Position numbers and translations under genes: made by a program. A stretch of DNA of 64,000 nucleotides from Gammaproteobacteria bacterium (GTDB taxonomy: Bacteria; Pseudomonadota; Gammaproteobacteria; Ga0077554; Ga007554). Positions within the stretch are counted from its first letter, which is position 1; each line of letters opens with the position of its first letter. Location: contig JAHFRW010000002.1 of assembly GCA_023266055.1 (NCBI GenBank), forward strand, positions 6,201-70,200. Reading direction: 5' to 3'. The notes beneath the pieces are model-generated. The model was not told the origin of the DNA and searched no databases. It saw nothing but the letters and a program-made list of their open reading frames with translations. Positions 18,829-27,931 of the stretch are shown here, piece by piece.

Positions 18829-19902
18829 GTGATCACCGCCGTGTCTGAGTATTCTGCCTCGTGTACGCAACGCGAATGGCGACCCAGTGCAACGTTTGAT
18901 AATTTGCGCCTGCGCGCCCGTCTGCTGGCCGCAGCACGGGGTTTTTTTGCCGAGCGTAATGTACTGGAAGTAGACACGCCACTGCTGTATCCCGCCACTG
19001 CAACGGACCCTCACCTGCACAGTTTCACCACCTGCTACACCGGGCCGGGCGTGTCTGATGCTGATGGGCGTATGCTCTATCTGCAAACGTCGCCGGAGTT
19101 TGCCATGAAGCGTTTGCTCGCTGCGGGCAGTGGACCGATCTATCAGTTAGGCAAGGCATTCCGTAATGGCGAGGCTGGCCAGCGCCATAATCCCGAATTT
19201 ACGTTACTGGAGTGGTACCGCCCCGGTTTTACGCTGGTTGAGTTCATGTCAGAGGTGGATGCTTTGGTACGTGAGGTCACAGGAGCATCGCTGGCATTGG
19301 GCAGGACTCAATACCTGAGTTATGCCGAAGCGTTTATTCGGTATGCGGGTATTGATCCTCATGCTGCGAGTAATGCATCATTGTGTCAATGTGCGGTACA
19401 CCATGGCATTATTCCTCCACCCGGACTTGCAGAACATGAGCGTGATGGCTGGCTGGATTTGTTGCTCACGCATCTCGTAGAGCCACAGCTTGGTTGGGAG
19501 AGGGTGTCTGACGATTTATCTGGATCAACAACACTCAGGCGGGGGTGTCCGTTGTTTTTATTCGATTACCCTGCTTCCCAGGCGGCGTTGGCCCGTATAC
19601 GCTCCGGTCATCCGAGGGTGGCGGAACGCTTTGAACTTTATATTCAGGGTATGGAGCTGGCGAATGGTTATGATGAGTTAGGTGATGTCGCTGAACAGCG
19701 TCACCGGTTTGAGGTGGATTGTGCAAAACGTCATGCCTTGGGCTTAGCGTCTCCCCCTCTTGATGAACGATTACTGGCGGCGTTGGAAGCTGGTTTGCCG
19801 GCATGCTGCGGTGTTGCCTTGGGGGTGGATCGACTCATGATGTTGTCGGTAGGTACGTCTTTGATTGACGACATTATCAGTTTTCCTTTGGCAACGCTTT
19901 GA
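18829..19902 (+). CDS. epmA: EpmA, EF-P lysine34 beta-lysyltransferase (PoxA/GenX)
   Basis: Class II lysyl-tRNA synthetase paralogue without the anticodon-binding domain. It ligates beta-lysine made by EpmB to Lys34 of EF-P. Class II motifs are visible: motif 2 is FRNGEAGQRHNPEFTLLEWYRP and motif 3 is GVALGVDRLMML near the C-terminus; LYLQTSPEFAMKRLLA precedes motif 2. The 357-residue length assumes the GTG at 18829; the family is usually ~325, so a later GTG at 18841 is possible. It lies 30 bases after efp, probably in one operon. Confidence 0.94.
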   Translation: MITAVSEYSASCTQREWRPSATFDNLRLRARLLAAARGFFAERNVLEVDTPLLYPATATDPHLHSFTTCYTGPGVSDADGRMLYLQTSPEFAMKRLLAAGSGPIYQLGKAFRNGEAGQRHNPEFTLLEWYRPGFTLVEFMSEVDALVREVTGASLALGRTQYLSYAEAFIRYAGIDPHAASNASLCQCAVHHGIIPPPGLAEHERDGWLDLLLTHLVEPQLGWERVSDDLSGSTTLRRGCPLFLFDYPASQAALARIRSGHPRVAERFELYIQGMELANGYDELGDVAEQRHRFEVDCAKRHALGLASPPLDERLLAALEAGLPACCGVALGVDRLMMLSVGTSLIDDIISFPLATL

Positions 19903-20206
19903 AATTGTACGATTACAGGAAGGCGCGCGACTGAAAAATGTCGGAAAACTTTACAAATATGCGGGGTTGATTGTCCCAAAAAGCCAGCTCTTTTTTATCT
20001 TGCGATATAAAAATCCAAAATAAATATAAGGTTAAGGTGCGCTGTTGTTGTGATCAATAAAGTTGGTGTAGATATTGCTTTAATAATTCAAATGGCAGTG
20101 TTGAACGCTGTTCGAGAAAATACAGCCACAACTAAAAATGCATCACTACGGTGATGCGCAGCGTTGAGCATGATTTACCTGGGGGGGTACGAGTGTGGAG
20201 GCAATG
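19903..20206. other. Intergenic region between epmA and the PilZ gene
   Basis: 304 AT-rich bases without a gene. They hold a compact hairpin (GCATCAC, loop TACG, GTGATGC at 20140-20157) closed as C(UACG)G, an unusually stable tetraloop, about 50 bases before the PilZ start. No c-di-GMP riboswitch consensus was recognised. Confidence 0.5.
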
Positions 20207-20548
20207 ATGAACGAACGTCGATGGACTGTGCGCACGCCCGTTAATCTTGATGTTGAGGTGCTGAATCAGGATGGAGAATTGGCTATCTGCAAGGCGCTTG
20301 ATATCGGGCTGGGGGGTGTGTTCCTGAAGATAAATCGGGGTGAGATTTTCCCGGACTCAAGCGTCGAATTAATTTTCCTGCTGGGTACGAGCACACATCG
20401 CATCAAGCATAAAATCAAGGCCAGGGTTGTGCGTATGTCAGAACAGGGAATGGGTTTGATGTTCAGGGATTTTGATGCGACTGCCTTTCGTTCCCTGCAA
20501 GAGGTATTACGTTACAAGGATGTCCGTAAAATTCTAAAGGCACGGTAA
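20207..20548 (+). CDS. Single-domain PilZ protein
   Basis: A 113-residue protein consisting of one PilZ domain, a candidate c-di-GMP receptor. The RxxxR element is RRWTVR at the very N-terminus and the second element is DIGLGGVFLK, where the usual Ser of DxSxxG is Gly. The ATG at 20207 follows GGAGG (20197-20201) at good spacing; an ATG 3 bases earlier and a GTG at 20195 are alternatives. It stands alone between epmA and the polysaccharide cluster, with which it converges. A role in control of surface polysaccharide is plausible from position but unproven. Confidence 0.87.
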   Translation: MNERRWTVRTPVNLDVEVLNQDGELAICKALDIGLGGVFLKINRGEIFPDSSVELIFLLGTSTHRIKHKIKARVVRMSEQGMGLMFRDFDATAFRSLQEVLRYKDVRKILKAR

Positions 20549-20738
20549 TTTCTGGTAGCGTGTGTATTGATCTATTGATAAACAGCATGGAATAGCTTGG
20601 TAAGGTTCCAGACAGGGTTCAGGCCACCTTGGTTATAGATACTGGATTGCTGCGTCAAGGTTAATACTGATAACAGCGTCAGGTGCCGTAATTTTGACAA
20701 GGGCGGGCCTTCGTTTTAAAGCATTGGTGATGAATGAA

Positions 20739-21782
20739 TCAGAGTTTTTCCCTCATGTATTCATCAAGGCGTTCGCGAAAATGTGTAACATGAGAGTATT
20801 CATACGCACCAACAACGCTCCCGATATTGGTGGAAATGTTCCGGGTGACAATAATCATCGGCACGTAAATTTCCCGCCAGCGATCATTTGAGAGTTCACG
20901 TATGGCCGACATTTGTGTGGCTATCAATATTTTATACATATAGCCACAGGCAAAAAGACTGAGAATCCAGATCCAGGGAGAATAGAGTCCCATCAATAGT
21001 GTGCTGATCCAGATGGCGTGGTTGCGCAGCCAGAATCGGGTTCCTTGCATATTGACCTGATTTATTCGACCCTGTCCCCGGCCATATAGAAAAAACATTT
21101 TTGCGAGTTTTTTAAGGTTCGGACGAGGGCGCCAGGAAAGAATGGAATGACGGGCAAGTGCCACAGGATAATTGAGTTGGAGCACACGACAGGCGAACAA
21201 TGTATCTTCGGCAGTATATAACCATTCCGGATAACCGCCTGCCTCTTCCCACACGGATTTTCTGAACGCGGACGACCTTCCATAAAACATTCGAGTCTTG
21301 TCGTCTTCCGAATGCTGGGGCAGTGACAGCAGGCCGGCAAAATATTCAAAGCGGGTGTGCGAATCTATCTTGAAAGTACCCGCAACCGCACCGTAAACAT
21401 CATTCTTAATCAGCGGGGTGACAAGTTCCTTTAGCCAGTTTTTATCGGGCAAACAGCCGCCATCTGTCACGGCAATAATATTTCCTGTTGCATGCGAAAT
21501 GGCAATGTTTCTGCCGCGAGCGATGTTGACACCTGATACGGTAAAAAATTTCAGAATTTCATGATGATCGGCATACTCCTGTAATACATCGGGTGTTGAA
21601 TCTGTAGAACCACCATCGACAATCACAATTTCATCCGCGGCATGACTTTGCGATAACAAGGCATCAAGAAGCGGAATCAGTCCTTTCCCTTCATTGAGAA
21701 TGGTCAGAATGATACTTACCTTGTGCCCAGGCGCTGTTATGTTATGCCGAAGAAAAGGCGTGCTGTCATTGTGCTCTGTCAT
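20739..21782 (-). CDS. Family 2 glycosyltransferase
   Basis: A 347-residue GT-A enzyme: KVSIILTILNEGKGLIPLLDALLSQ starts the nucleotide-sugar domain, with VDGGSTDSTPDVL and a DGGCLPDKNWL metal-binding segment (DxD replaced by DGG). ED in TAEDTLFACRV is a likely catalytic base region. Hydrophobic segments near residues 260-285 (WISTLLMGLYSPWIWILSLFACGYMYKI) suggest membrane association, as in polysaccharide synthases. The start overlaps the preceding glycosyltransferase stop by 4 bases. Last gene of the minus-strand polysaccharide cluster. Sugar specificity cannot be read. Confidence 0.87.
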   Translation of the reverse strand: MTEHNDSTPFLRHNITAPGHKVSIILTILNEGKGLIPLLDALLSQSHAADEIVIVDGGSTDSTPDVLQEYADHHEILKFFTVSGVNIARGRNIAISHATGNIIAVTDGGCLPDKNWLKELVTPLIKNDVYGAVAGTFKIDSHTRFEYFAGLLSLPQHSEDDKTRMFYGRSSAFRKSVWEEAGGYPEWLYTAEDTLFACRVLQLNYPVALARHSILSWRPRPNLKKLAKMFFLYGRGQGRINQVNMQGTRFWLRNHAIWISTLLMGLYSPWIWILSLFACGYMYKILIATQMSAIRELSNDRWREIYVPMIIVTRNISTNIGSVVGAYEYSHVTHFRERLDEYMREKL

Positions 21783-23029
21783 GTAGGGTAGCCCTGTTGA
21801 TACTCTGTCAGAAATTCATCATAGATTTTTTGTACGTGACGCGCATGTTCCTCTACCGCAAAGGTTGCTAATGCCTTTTCCCGAGCGGCAGTCCCCAGAG
21901 TCTCACGAAGCTCGACGCTATCATAAAAACGTTTGATCTTCACAGCCAGATCGGTGGCATCATTAGGTAAAAATAGTAGTCCCGTGTGTTCATGATCCAC
22001 CATTTCGACGGCACCACCATGTTGTGGCGCAACGAGAGGGCGTGCCATGGTCAGGCATTCAATAATCATGGTGCCTAATGGTTCTGGTGAAGTGGAGGCG
22101 GATACAACTATATCTAGCCCATTATAGACGGTAGGCATATCAACCACATGTCCTGTAAAAATAACCTTGCCATTGAAATCGCTTTCGTTTGCCAGTGTTC
22201 TTAACTCCTGCTCAAACGAGTAGCACTCATCAGGCGTCCCGCCCACTATAAGGATAGCGATGTTGGGGATATCACGCATTAATTGACGCGTTGCTTCCAG
22301 AAAAAGACGCTGACCTTTCCAGGGGATCAACAGTCCTACCAGACCAACGACAAAAGCATCTTCCGGGATATTATATTTTTTACGGAATACTGTGCCATCG
22401 GCATGTAAATCCAATTTCTGCAACTCAATGCCATCATATATCACCGTCCGCTTTGATGGCGGTACATTAACCTGACCAATGCTGCTTGATATCCACTCCG
22501 AGACAGCGATAAAGTGATGGGGGATGCCATATAGCCACCGCATCAACCAGGATCCCTTTTGCTCTCCCCGCACGTGGCAGATAATGGGGATGCCTAATAT
22601 TTTACCGACCAAAAGCGCAGCCCGGTTACATAACGGTTCATTGTTGACATGAATCAGGTGGGGTTTGAAACGCCAGGTTGACCATAATAGATGCATGAAA
22701 AAAGGAATAAAATTAGCGACATCATCCAGGCGTGCCAACAACTGCCTTAGTAAAAAACGCATGCCAATGATGGTATCGGGCCAATGCAGTGTCGCAAGTT
22801 TTCTTTGCATGTTGATGACATCTATATGACGATCAGAAATATGCAGCCAGGCGGCTTCGTTAGAAATTTCCTGGTATTGTGTCCCCGTTCTTCCTGTCAC
22901 TACCATGGGCTCAAAGCGTTCTCTATCAAGATGCCGAACCAGATATCGCAGGCAAATGATCGCGCCACCATAGCCGATGCCATTTTCGACGTATAACACA
23001 CGCTTTTTATTATTGTTGGTTTTACTCAT
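21779..23029 (-). CDS. Family 4 glycosyltransferase
   Basis: A 416-residue GT-B retaining glycosyltransferase. The N-terminal domain begins KKRVLYVENGIGYGGAIICLRYLVRHL. The C-terminal donor-binding domain has VGLVGLLIPWKGQRLFLEATRQL and the EPLGTMIIECLTMARPLVAPQHGGAVEMVDHEHTGLL segment carrying the E-x7-E type motif of GT4. Probably adds a sugar to the lipid-linked repeat on the cytoplasmic side. 4-base overlaps on both sides tie it to the flanking family 2 enzymes. Confidence 0.9.
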   Translation of the reverse strand: MSKTNNNKKRVLYVENGIGYGGAIICLRYLVRHLDRERFEPMVVTGRTGTQYQEISNEAAWLHISDRHIDVINMQRKLATLHWPDTIIGMRFLLRQLLARLDDVANFIPFFMHLLWSTWRFKPHLIHVNNEPLCNRAALLVGKILGIPIICHVRGEQKGSWLMRWLYGIPHHFIAVSEWISSSIGQVNVPPSKRTVIYDGIELQKLDLHADGTVFRKKYNIPEDAFVVGLVGLLIPWKGQRLFLEATRQLMRDIPNIAILIVGGTPDECYSFEQELRTLANESDFNGKVIFTGHVVDMPTVYNGLDIVVSASTSPEPLGTMIIECLTMARPLVAPQHGGAVEMVDHEHTGLLFLPNDATDLAVKIKRFYDSVELRETLGTAAREKALATFAVEEHARHVQKIYDEFLTEYQQGYPT

Positions 23030-23994
23030 GTTTTATGGTTCATCATGCGTTGTTTGGTGTTGCGTAATAGGTTTACAATGCTGTTGGGGAGTAATGAAAA
23101 TAACCCATAGGTTAATCCGCGACGCGATAGCCCGTTGCGCAGGCTTTCCAGAAAAGACTGACGTGCCAGCATCATATTTCCGTTGGTGAAGTGCCAATAG
23201 CCCAGATCGGCCCAGGTGCTGGCAATGATACGGTTAATATCAACACGCTGACTGCGCAGCTCAGCTTGGCATTCTGTCTTGATCGAGATCATGACTTTAA
23301 CAAGATCATGCAGCATGGGTTCAGTGGATTTTGTAGTGTTGGTTGCATGCTGTCGGCGCAGCAGATGTATCTCGGGCAAACAGATCAATGGATATCGGCT
23401 GGCAATTCTGGCCCATAATTCCAGATCTTCGCCGTAGCGAATATTCAGATTAAATCCTCCCATCTCTGACAAAACCTCTGTTTTCACAAGTACGGTGCCG
23501 GTGGGGATGAAATTTTTGTGTACCAAGGCGGCCAGTGCCTGTGGTACGGGTGTGCCTGCCAGATTTCTGAAGAAATCATGGGCGCCATGTTTGCGGAGTA
23601 CCGAGTCCACAATGACCTGGTCCTCCATGTCAATTTCGGCCATGTCAGATGCAATCAAGGCTACATCAGTCTGCTTTTTCATGATCGCCATTTGCTGTTC
23701 GGTTTTTTGGGGTGCCCACTGGTCGTCGGCGTCCAAAAATGCTATATATTGCCCGGTTGCAGTCTCGATACCACGATTACGTGCTGCCGCAGGCCCTGCA
23801 TTTTGTTGGCGCATGTATATAATGTCATGTCCCAGACTCGCGACGACTTCGGCAGTGTTATCAGTAGAGCCATCATCTATTATAATAATTTCCGTGATAC
23901 CGTGCGTTTGCCTGCGGATGCTGGCAATTGCCTGAGGTAAAAAGCCAGCGCTGTTGTACGTGGGGATAATGGCGCTGATAGTATTATTTTTCAT
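23026..23994 (-). CDS. Family 2 glycosyltransferase
   Basis: A 322-residue GT-A enzyme: ISAIIPTYNSAGFLPQAIASIRRQTHG, IDDGSTDNTAEVV, and the metal-binding FLDADDQWAP (DxD). The acceptor half contains YGEDLELWARIASRYPLICLPEIHLLRRQH. First of a three-gene coupled set (ends overlap by 4 bases) that is separated from the upstream part of the cluster by the divergent TPR gene, so it has its own promoter in the 23995-24187 gap. Confidence 0.9.
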   Translation of the reverse strand: MKNNTISAIIPTYNSAGFLPQAIASIRRQTHGITEIIIIDDGSTDNTAEVVASLGHDIIYMRQQNAGPAAARNRGIETATGQYIAFLDADDQWAPQKTEQQMAIMKKQTDVALIASDMAEIDMEDQVIVDSVLRKHGAHDFFRNLAGTPVPQALAALVHKNFIPTGTVLVKTEVLSEMGGFNLNIRYGEDLELWARIASRYPLICLPEIHLLRRQHATNTTKSTEPMLHDLVKVMISIKTECQAELRSQRVDINRIIASTWADLGYWHFTNGNMMLARQSFLESLRNGLSRRGLTYGLFSLLPNSIVNLLRNTKQRMMNHKT

Positions 23995-24187
23995 GAAGTA
24001 ATATTCAGGTTATAATCTTTAATCATGGACGAACGGGCATTTAAAATGCTGATTTTCATGAGCTAATAGCCAGATGACCCGTGTTACCATGGGAGAGTTC
24101 TTCCTGTTTGTGGTTTGTCGATGGTATCGGGTCTATGTTAATGTGTCTTTCAATGTCAATCCTGTGTTGTACGGAGCATCAATCATC

Positions 24188-24784
24188 ATGAAGCGTTATT
24201 TTACACGTTTACTACTCGCTGCCTGTTGTTTTGGGCCTGCCATTTCACATGCGTATGATCCAAGTTGGCCGCGTGAAAGTGAGTTGCCCTTGCTTCCTCC
24301 TTACTGTAAAGCCAAACTTTTTGACAAGCCTGACTCGCCAGAGTACGCCAGTTGGGAGGCTACGCTGGGTACTGGATTTGAACATACTCATCATTACTGT
24401 GCGGGATTAAACTTTGTAAATCGCGCCAACAGGACGTTTGGCAACAAATCCGATCAGGCCCAGCTCCTGATTCAATCGATCAACGAATTTAATTATGTGC
24501 TGAAGCATGCCCCGCAAACCTATGTATTAATGCCTGAAATTCTTCTGCAAAAGGGCAAGGCATTAGCGCGTCTGCAAAAAAAAGGTGAGGCCATTCAGGA
24601 ATTTCAAAACGCCATCACTCTTAATGCCGATTACCCTGCTGCATATGCCGCATTGAGTGATCAATATAAGGATATGGGGAATTCCGCGGAAGCAAAAAAA
24701 ACCCTTCAACAGGGTTTGGCCCGGTTGCCTGATTCAAAATTGCTGCTGCGCCGACTGAATGAAATTGATAAAAAATCAAGGTAA
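24188..24784 (+). CDS. Exported TPR-repeat protein
   Basis: A 198-residue protein from the ATG at 24188, chosen because a good signal peptide follows (MKRYFTRLLLAACCFGPAISHAYD). The frame is open further upstream but without a credible start. After a Cys-containing segment (LLPPYCKAK ... HHYCAGLNFVNRA) come two to three tetratricopeptide repeats (LMPEILLQKGKALARLQKKGEAIQEFQNAI; YPAAYAALSDQYKDMGNSAEAKKTLQQGL). The only plus-strand gene inside the polysaccharide cluster; its end lies 8 bases from the phosphatase-superfamily gene stop. Probably a periplasmic scaffold for polysaccharide assembly, by context only. Confidence 0.82.
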   Translation: MKRYFTRLLLAACCFGPAISHAYDPSWPRESELPLLPPYCKAKLFDKPDSPEYASWEATLGTGFEHTHHYCAGLNFVNRANRTFGNKSDQAQLLIQSINEFNYVLKHAPQTYVLMPEILLQKGKALARLQKKGEAIQEFQNAITLNADYPAAYAALSDQYKDMGNSAEAKKTLQQGLARLPDSKLLLRRLNEIDKKSR

Positions 24785-24791
24785 TATACCT

Positions 24792-26930
24792 CTAGTTATT
24801 GATTGTTGCCTTTACATCATGTGTCATGGGCGTGACCCAGTGTAATAGCGGTGATTTCAGGCATTCAAAAATCTCTGGATGTAATGCAACCACATTGTGG
24901 TGACATTTCGGATCCCTGGTGAGGTCAAATAATTGAAATGTAGCCCCATGTGTCAAGGGCTGGTAAACAAGTTTCCAGAGATCCGTTCTGATCATCCGAT
25001 CCTTGGCGTTAATGATAATCTGTTTGAATTCCGGTTTTAGTGCAAGCGTACCGGAATTTTTATCAGGCACTTCCAGTAATTCGGGCAGCTCCGGGTATGA
25101 AATGTGGTCGTCCGACATTCCCGGGAGTTTTGCAAACCAGAGGCCGGTTTCAGCATAGGCATGCAGGTTCAGGTTTGCATTTTTATCCTGCAGATAAGGT
25201 ACCAGTGACACACCATCCATTGCCTGTGGAATAGGTAGTTTCGCTAATGCCAGCAGGGTGGGTGCTATATCCGTACTGCGAGTGATAGTGGAGATAATGC
25301 CGTTACCTGTTTGTTGGGGAGCGACAATAATCAGGGGTATGCGCGAGCTGTCATCTACAATGACGCTATTGCCCTGTCCCCACATATCTCTTTCAAAAAA
25401 TTCCATGCCATGATCGCTGTATATGACCAGAATGGTGTTTTTCTCTAATCCACAGGCATGGAGATGATTAACAATTTTGGCCACTTCATTGTCAAAATTT
25501 CTCACGCAACCGTCATAGAGATTTAAAATCTGCTCCGCGTCAAAATTCCTCTTGCCTTCTTTCTGTCTGCGAATTATCTCGAAGGGGTCCGTAATTCCGC
25601 TCATTACAAATTTGGAGTCTCCCCAATAATCAGCATCTGAAAATTGTGTGTAATAAGGCCATTCTGATCCGAATGGTCCATGTGTGGTTGACATGAACGT
25701 GGTCATAAAAAATGGCTTGCCACTTTTTGCATGTTCACTGATTACCGAGCGCGACAGGCGACCCAGTTCGGATGTGAGAGGCGTGCCCGCGAGGTAATGA
25801 ACTTCGGGCAGGAATTTTTTACCAAACCATCCATGGGAGAATAGTGAAAGAAAGAGGCGAATATCTTTTGGCCCCTGGCGAAGCAGGTATTTTATGTTCC
25901 ATTGATCTTTGGGGAGATCACATTGGTCAAACCCAAAGGCCATTTTACCCATGTCTGCACCCGCCCAGTCACTGATAGCGATAGTCTTGTAGCCTGCCGT
26001 TTTTAATATGTTTGGTAAAGTGGGCATTCCTTCGAGTGTGGTTTCATCCATGGAAATGAAGTTATCTCTAATGCCATGTTTATGCGGCCATGTGCCGGTA
26101 AGAAGTGAGGCGAGACTGGGCGCCGTGCGTGCACAGGAAACATAGCATTGAGAGAAAAATGTACCTTTTTTCGCCAGCTTATCTATGAAGGGTGTAAGGG
26201 CGCGTGGATAACCTGAGAGTCCAAAGCGATCGGCGCATAACGTATCAGCACCTATCATGATTATGTTTGGGGGGGAGGATGGTTCTTTAAGGCTGGAATC
26301 CGGATTTGCTTTAACAGGTTGTGGTTCACGTACCCACAGTACCGATATCCAGCCTGCGGTATAGAGGCTGAAAATACCCAGGGTTGTATAAAATACAGGC
26401 CATTGATTTTTGGTCAGGAGTATTCCCAGTGCAGTGATGACAATCATGGTACACACAGCGGCGAGTATTGCCTGGACACGCCAGAGTCGTGATGGTGTCA
26501 GAGTCCGCCATAAAGGGTAAAACCGACTCATGCGGTAATTCAAGGATGCTTCAATACTGCCTGGAATATACAAAAGATGCCGACAAAACTGGACGACAGT
26601 AATGCAAATGATGCTTGCAATGCCAGACAGCACTGCCAGAGTCCATTGGAAGGGGTAATCAGTAATGACGACAATACATAGGTAAATAAAAACTCCTATG
26701 CTGGCCAGAAGGGTATTAATGATAAAGGTCCATATCACCAGTCTGGTGAGCGCATAGAGCAAATAAAGCGGGTAATGTTTCAGAATTTCATCTTTCAACT
26801 GGGGGCCGGTACGTGAGAAATCCTTTGTGGATTTCACGAGTAGCAGGAGGGTGATGACGATGGCTCCCACCATTGCGGCTAAAGTCGCGGACAGGATGCC
26901 GTTTATTGTTGTGAGATGCTCAATGGCCAT
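24792..26930 (-). CDS. Membrane sulfatase/phosphotransferase-family protein with Thr nucleophile
   Basis: About 712 residues from the ATG at 26930, which avoids a long overlap with the upstream gene. The N-terminal half has about five membrane helices (AAMVGAIVITLLLLV ... WTFIINTLLASIGVFIYLCIVVI ... AILAAVCTMIVITALGILL ... TTLGIFSLYTAGWISVLWV). The C-terminal catalytic domain starts PPNIIMIGADTLCADRFGLSGYPRALTPFID. In the nucleophile loop RTAPSLASLLTG a Thr (about residue 269) stands where sulfatases have Cys/Ser for formylglycine. Later metal ligands are seen in VIYSDHGMEFFERD. The arrangement resembles LtaS/phosphoethanolamine transferases. Likely modifies or trims the polysaccharide in the periplasm; donor unknown. 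Confidence 0.82.
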   Translation of the reverse strand: MAIEHLTTINGILSATLAAMVGAIVITLLLLVKSTKDFSRTGPQLKDEILKHYPLYLLYALTRLVIWTFIINTLLASIGVFIYLCIVVITDYPFQWTLAVLSGIASIICITVVQFCRHLLYIPGSIEASLNYRMSRFYPLWRTLTPSRLWRVQAILAAVCTMIVITALGILLTKNQWPVFYTTLGIFSLYTAGWISVLWVREPQPVKANPDSSLKEPSSPPNIIMIGADTLCADRFGLSGYPRALTPFIDKLAKKGTFFSQCYVSCARTAPSLASLLTGTWPHKHGIRDNFISMDETTLEGMPTLPNILKTAGYKTIAISDWAGADMGKMAFGFDQCDLPKDQWNIKYLLRQGPKDIRLFLSLFSHGWFGKKFLPEVHYLAGTPLTSELGRLSRSVISEHAKSGKPFFMTTFMSTTHGPFGSEWPYYTQFSDADYWGDSKFVMSGITDPFEIIRRQKEGKRNFDAEQILNLYDGCVRNFDNEVAKIVNHLHACGLEKNTILVIYSDHGMEFFERDMWGQGNSVIVDDSSRIPLIIVAPQQTGNGIISTITRSTDIAPTLLALAKLPIPQAMDGVSLVPYLQDKNANLNLHAYAETGLWFAKLPGMSDDHISYPELPELLEVPDKNSGTLALKPEFKQIIINAKDRMIRTDLWKLVYQPLTHGATFQLFDLTRDPKCHHNVVALHPEIFECLKSPLLHWVTPMTHDVKATINN

Positions 26931-26944
26931 AATTCTGATTTCTG

Positions 26945-27877
26945 TTACGAAGCATTTTTCCAGGCCAGAAAGCGACCATATATCATCCCCAGGGAATGAG
27001 TCCAGTTCATGAGTTGACGCAAGGCGCCCGGTTCTTGTTTGCTTGTCATCCATAAACCCCGTGCCAGATGCCGTATGGATTGTGTGATCATGAAGAAGGG
27101 AATCCCAAACAGTGTACGCGTATAATTTTCTGATTCATAAAGTCCCGTTTTTTTTCCTGAAACAAAGTGTAATTTCAGGAAATAGCGGCGTTTTAAACGC
27201 CATGTTTCTACATAATGGTCTACTTCCATTTCAGGGCAATAGCGCATTTTTATGTTCAGTGCCAGCATGTCCTGAAATATAATGAGATCTTCCCCCCCTC
27301 CCACTTGTTTGCCAATTCTGTTGTAGCGAATATTAAAACGCAACCCGGGATAGTTTTTGAAGATGGACATTTTATAGGCGACATTTGCAGTCCACAAGGG
27401 AGTGGACGAGTCTGTGACCCAGAAAGAGTGATTGCCATAATCCACTTCTGCCAGAAAGCCCAATAAGTCGTCACCCAGCCAGTCGGGTCGCTGACCATCG
27501 CCAAAGCATACCTTGATTTTCCCGCCTGCACATTCCGCATCATTATTTCTCATGCAGTGAATGGCCGCTTGCAGCAGACCTGGTTTTGGCATTTCATCAT
27601 CGTCCATGAACAGCATAAATTCACTTTCCATGCATTCCTGCAGGGCGCGATTTCGTGCGAAAGGAATCCCTTGCTGGCTTTCCTTAACATATCGAAGTGG
27701 TACGCCGTTTTGTGCGGCGAGCGAGGCCAGAACCTGTTGTGTGTTGTCAGTGCTGTTGTTATCTACCATTAGAATCTCAAATGGCATGTCGCATTTTTGT
27801 GCCCGCAGCGCAGCAATCAGAGGCGGCAGGCGTTCAGCGCGATTATAGCTACAAAGAGCCGCAGTAAAAAGTTTCAT
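26945..27877 (-). CDS. Family 2 glycosyltransferase
   Basis: A 310-residue GT-A enzyme: LFTAALCSYNRAERLPPLIAALRAQ, MVDNNSTDNTQQVL, FARNRALQE and the metal-binding FMDDDEMPKP. GGGEDLIIFQDML (about residues 193-205) resembles the acceptor/catalytic region. The C-terminal stretch has weak hydrophobicity (FGIPFFMITQSIRHLARGLW). In a run with the upstream pyruvyltransferase-like gene (54-base gap) and the downstream phosphatase-superfamily gene (14-base gap). Confidence 0.88.
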   Translation of the reverse strand: MKLFTAALCSYNRAERLPPLIAALRAQKCDMPFEILMVDNNSTDNTQQVLASLAAQNGVPLRYVKESQQGIPFARNRALQECMESEFMLFMDDDEMPKPGLLQAAIHCMRNNDAECAGGKIKVCFGDGQRPDWLGDDLLGFLAEVDYGNHSFWVTDSSTPLWTANVAYKMSIFKNYPGLRFNIRYNRIGKQVGGGEDLIIFQDMLALNIKMRYCPEMEVDHYVETWRLKRRYFLKLHFVSGKKTGLYESENYTRTLFGIPFFMITQSIRHLARGLWMTSKQEPGALRQLMNWTHSLGMIYGRFLAWKNAS

Positions 27878-27931
27878 GCAAATATTTTCCGGAATCTCTG
27901 TCGAATGTTTCCGCCATTGTTGGGGCAGAGT

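Noticed and set aside
24074..24187. N-terminal extension of the TPR protein
   Set aside because: The downstream ATG at 24188 begins a good signal peptide; the extension would bury it.
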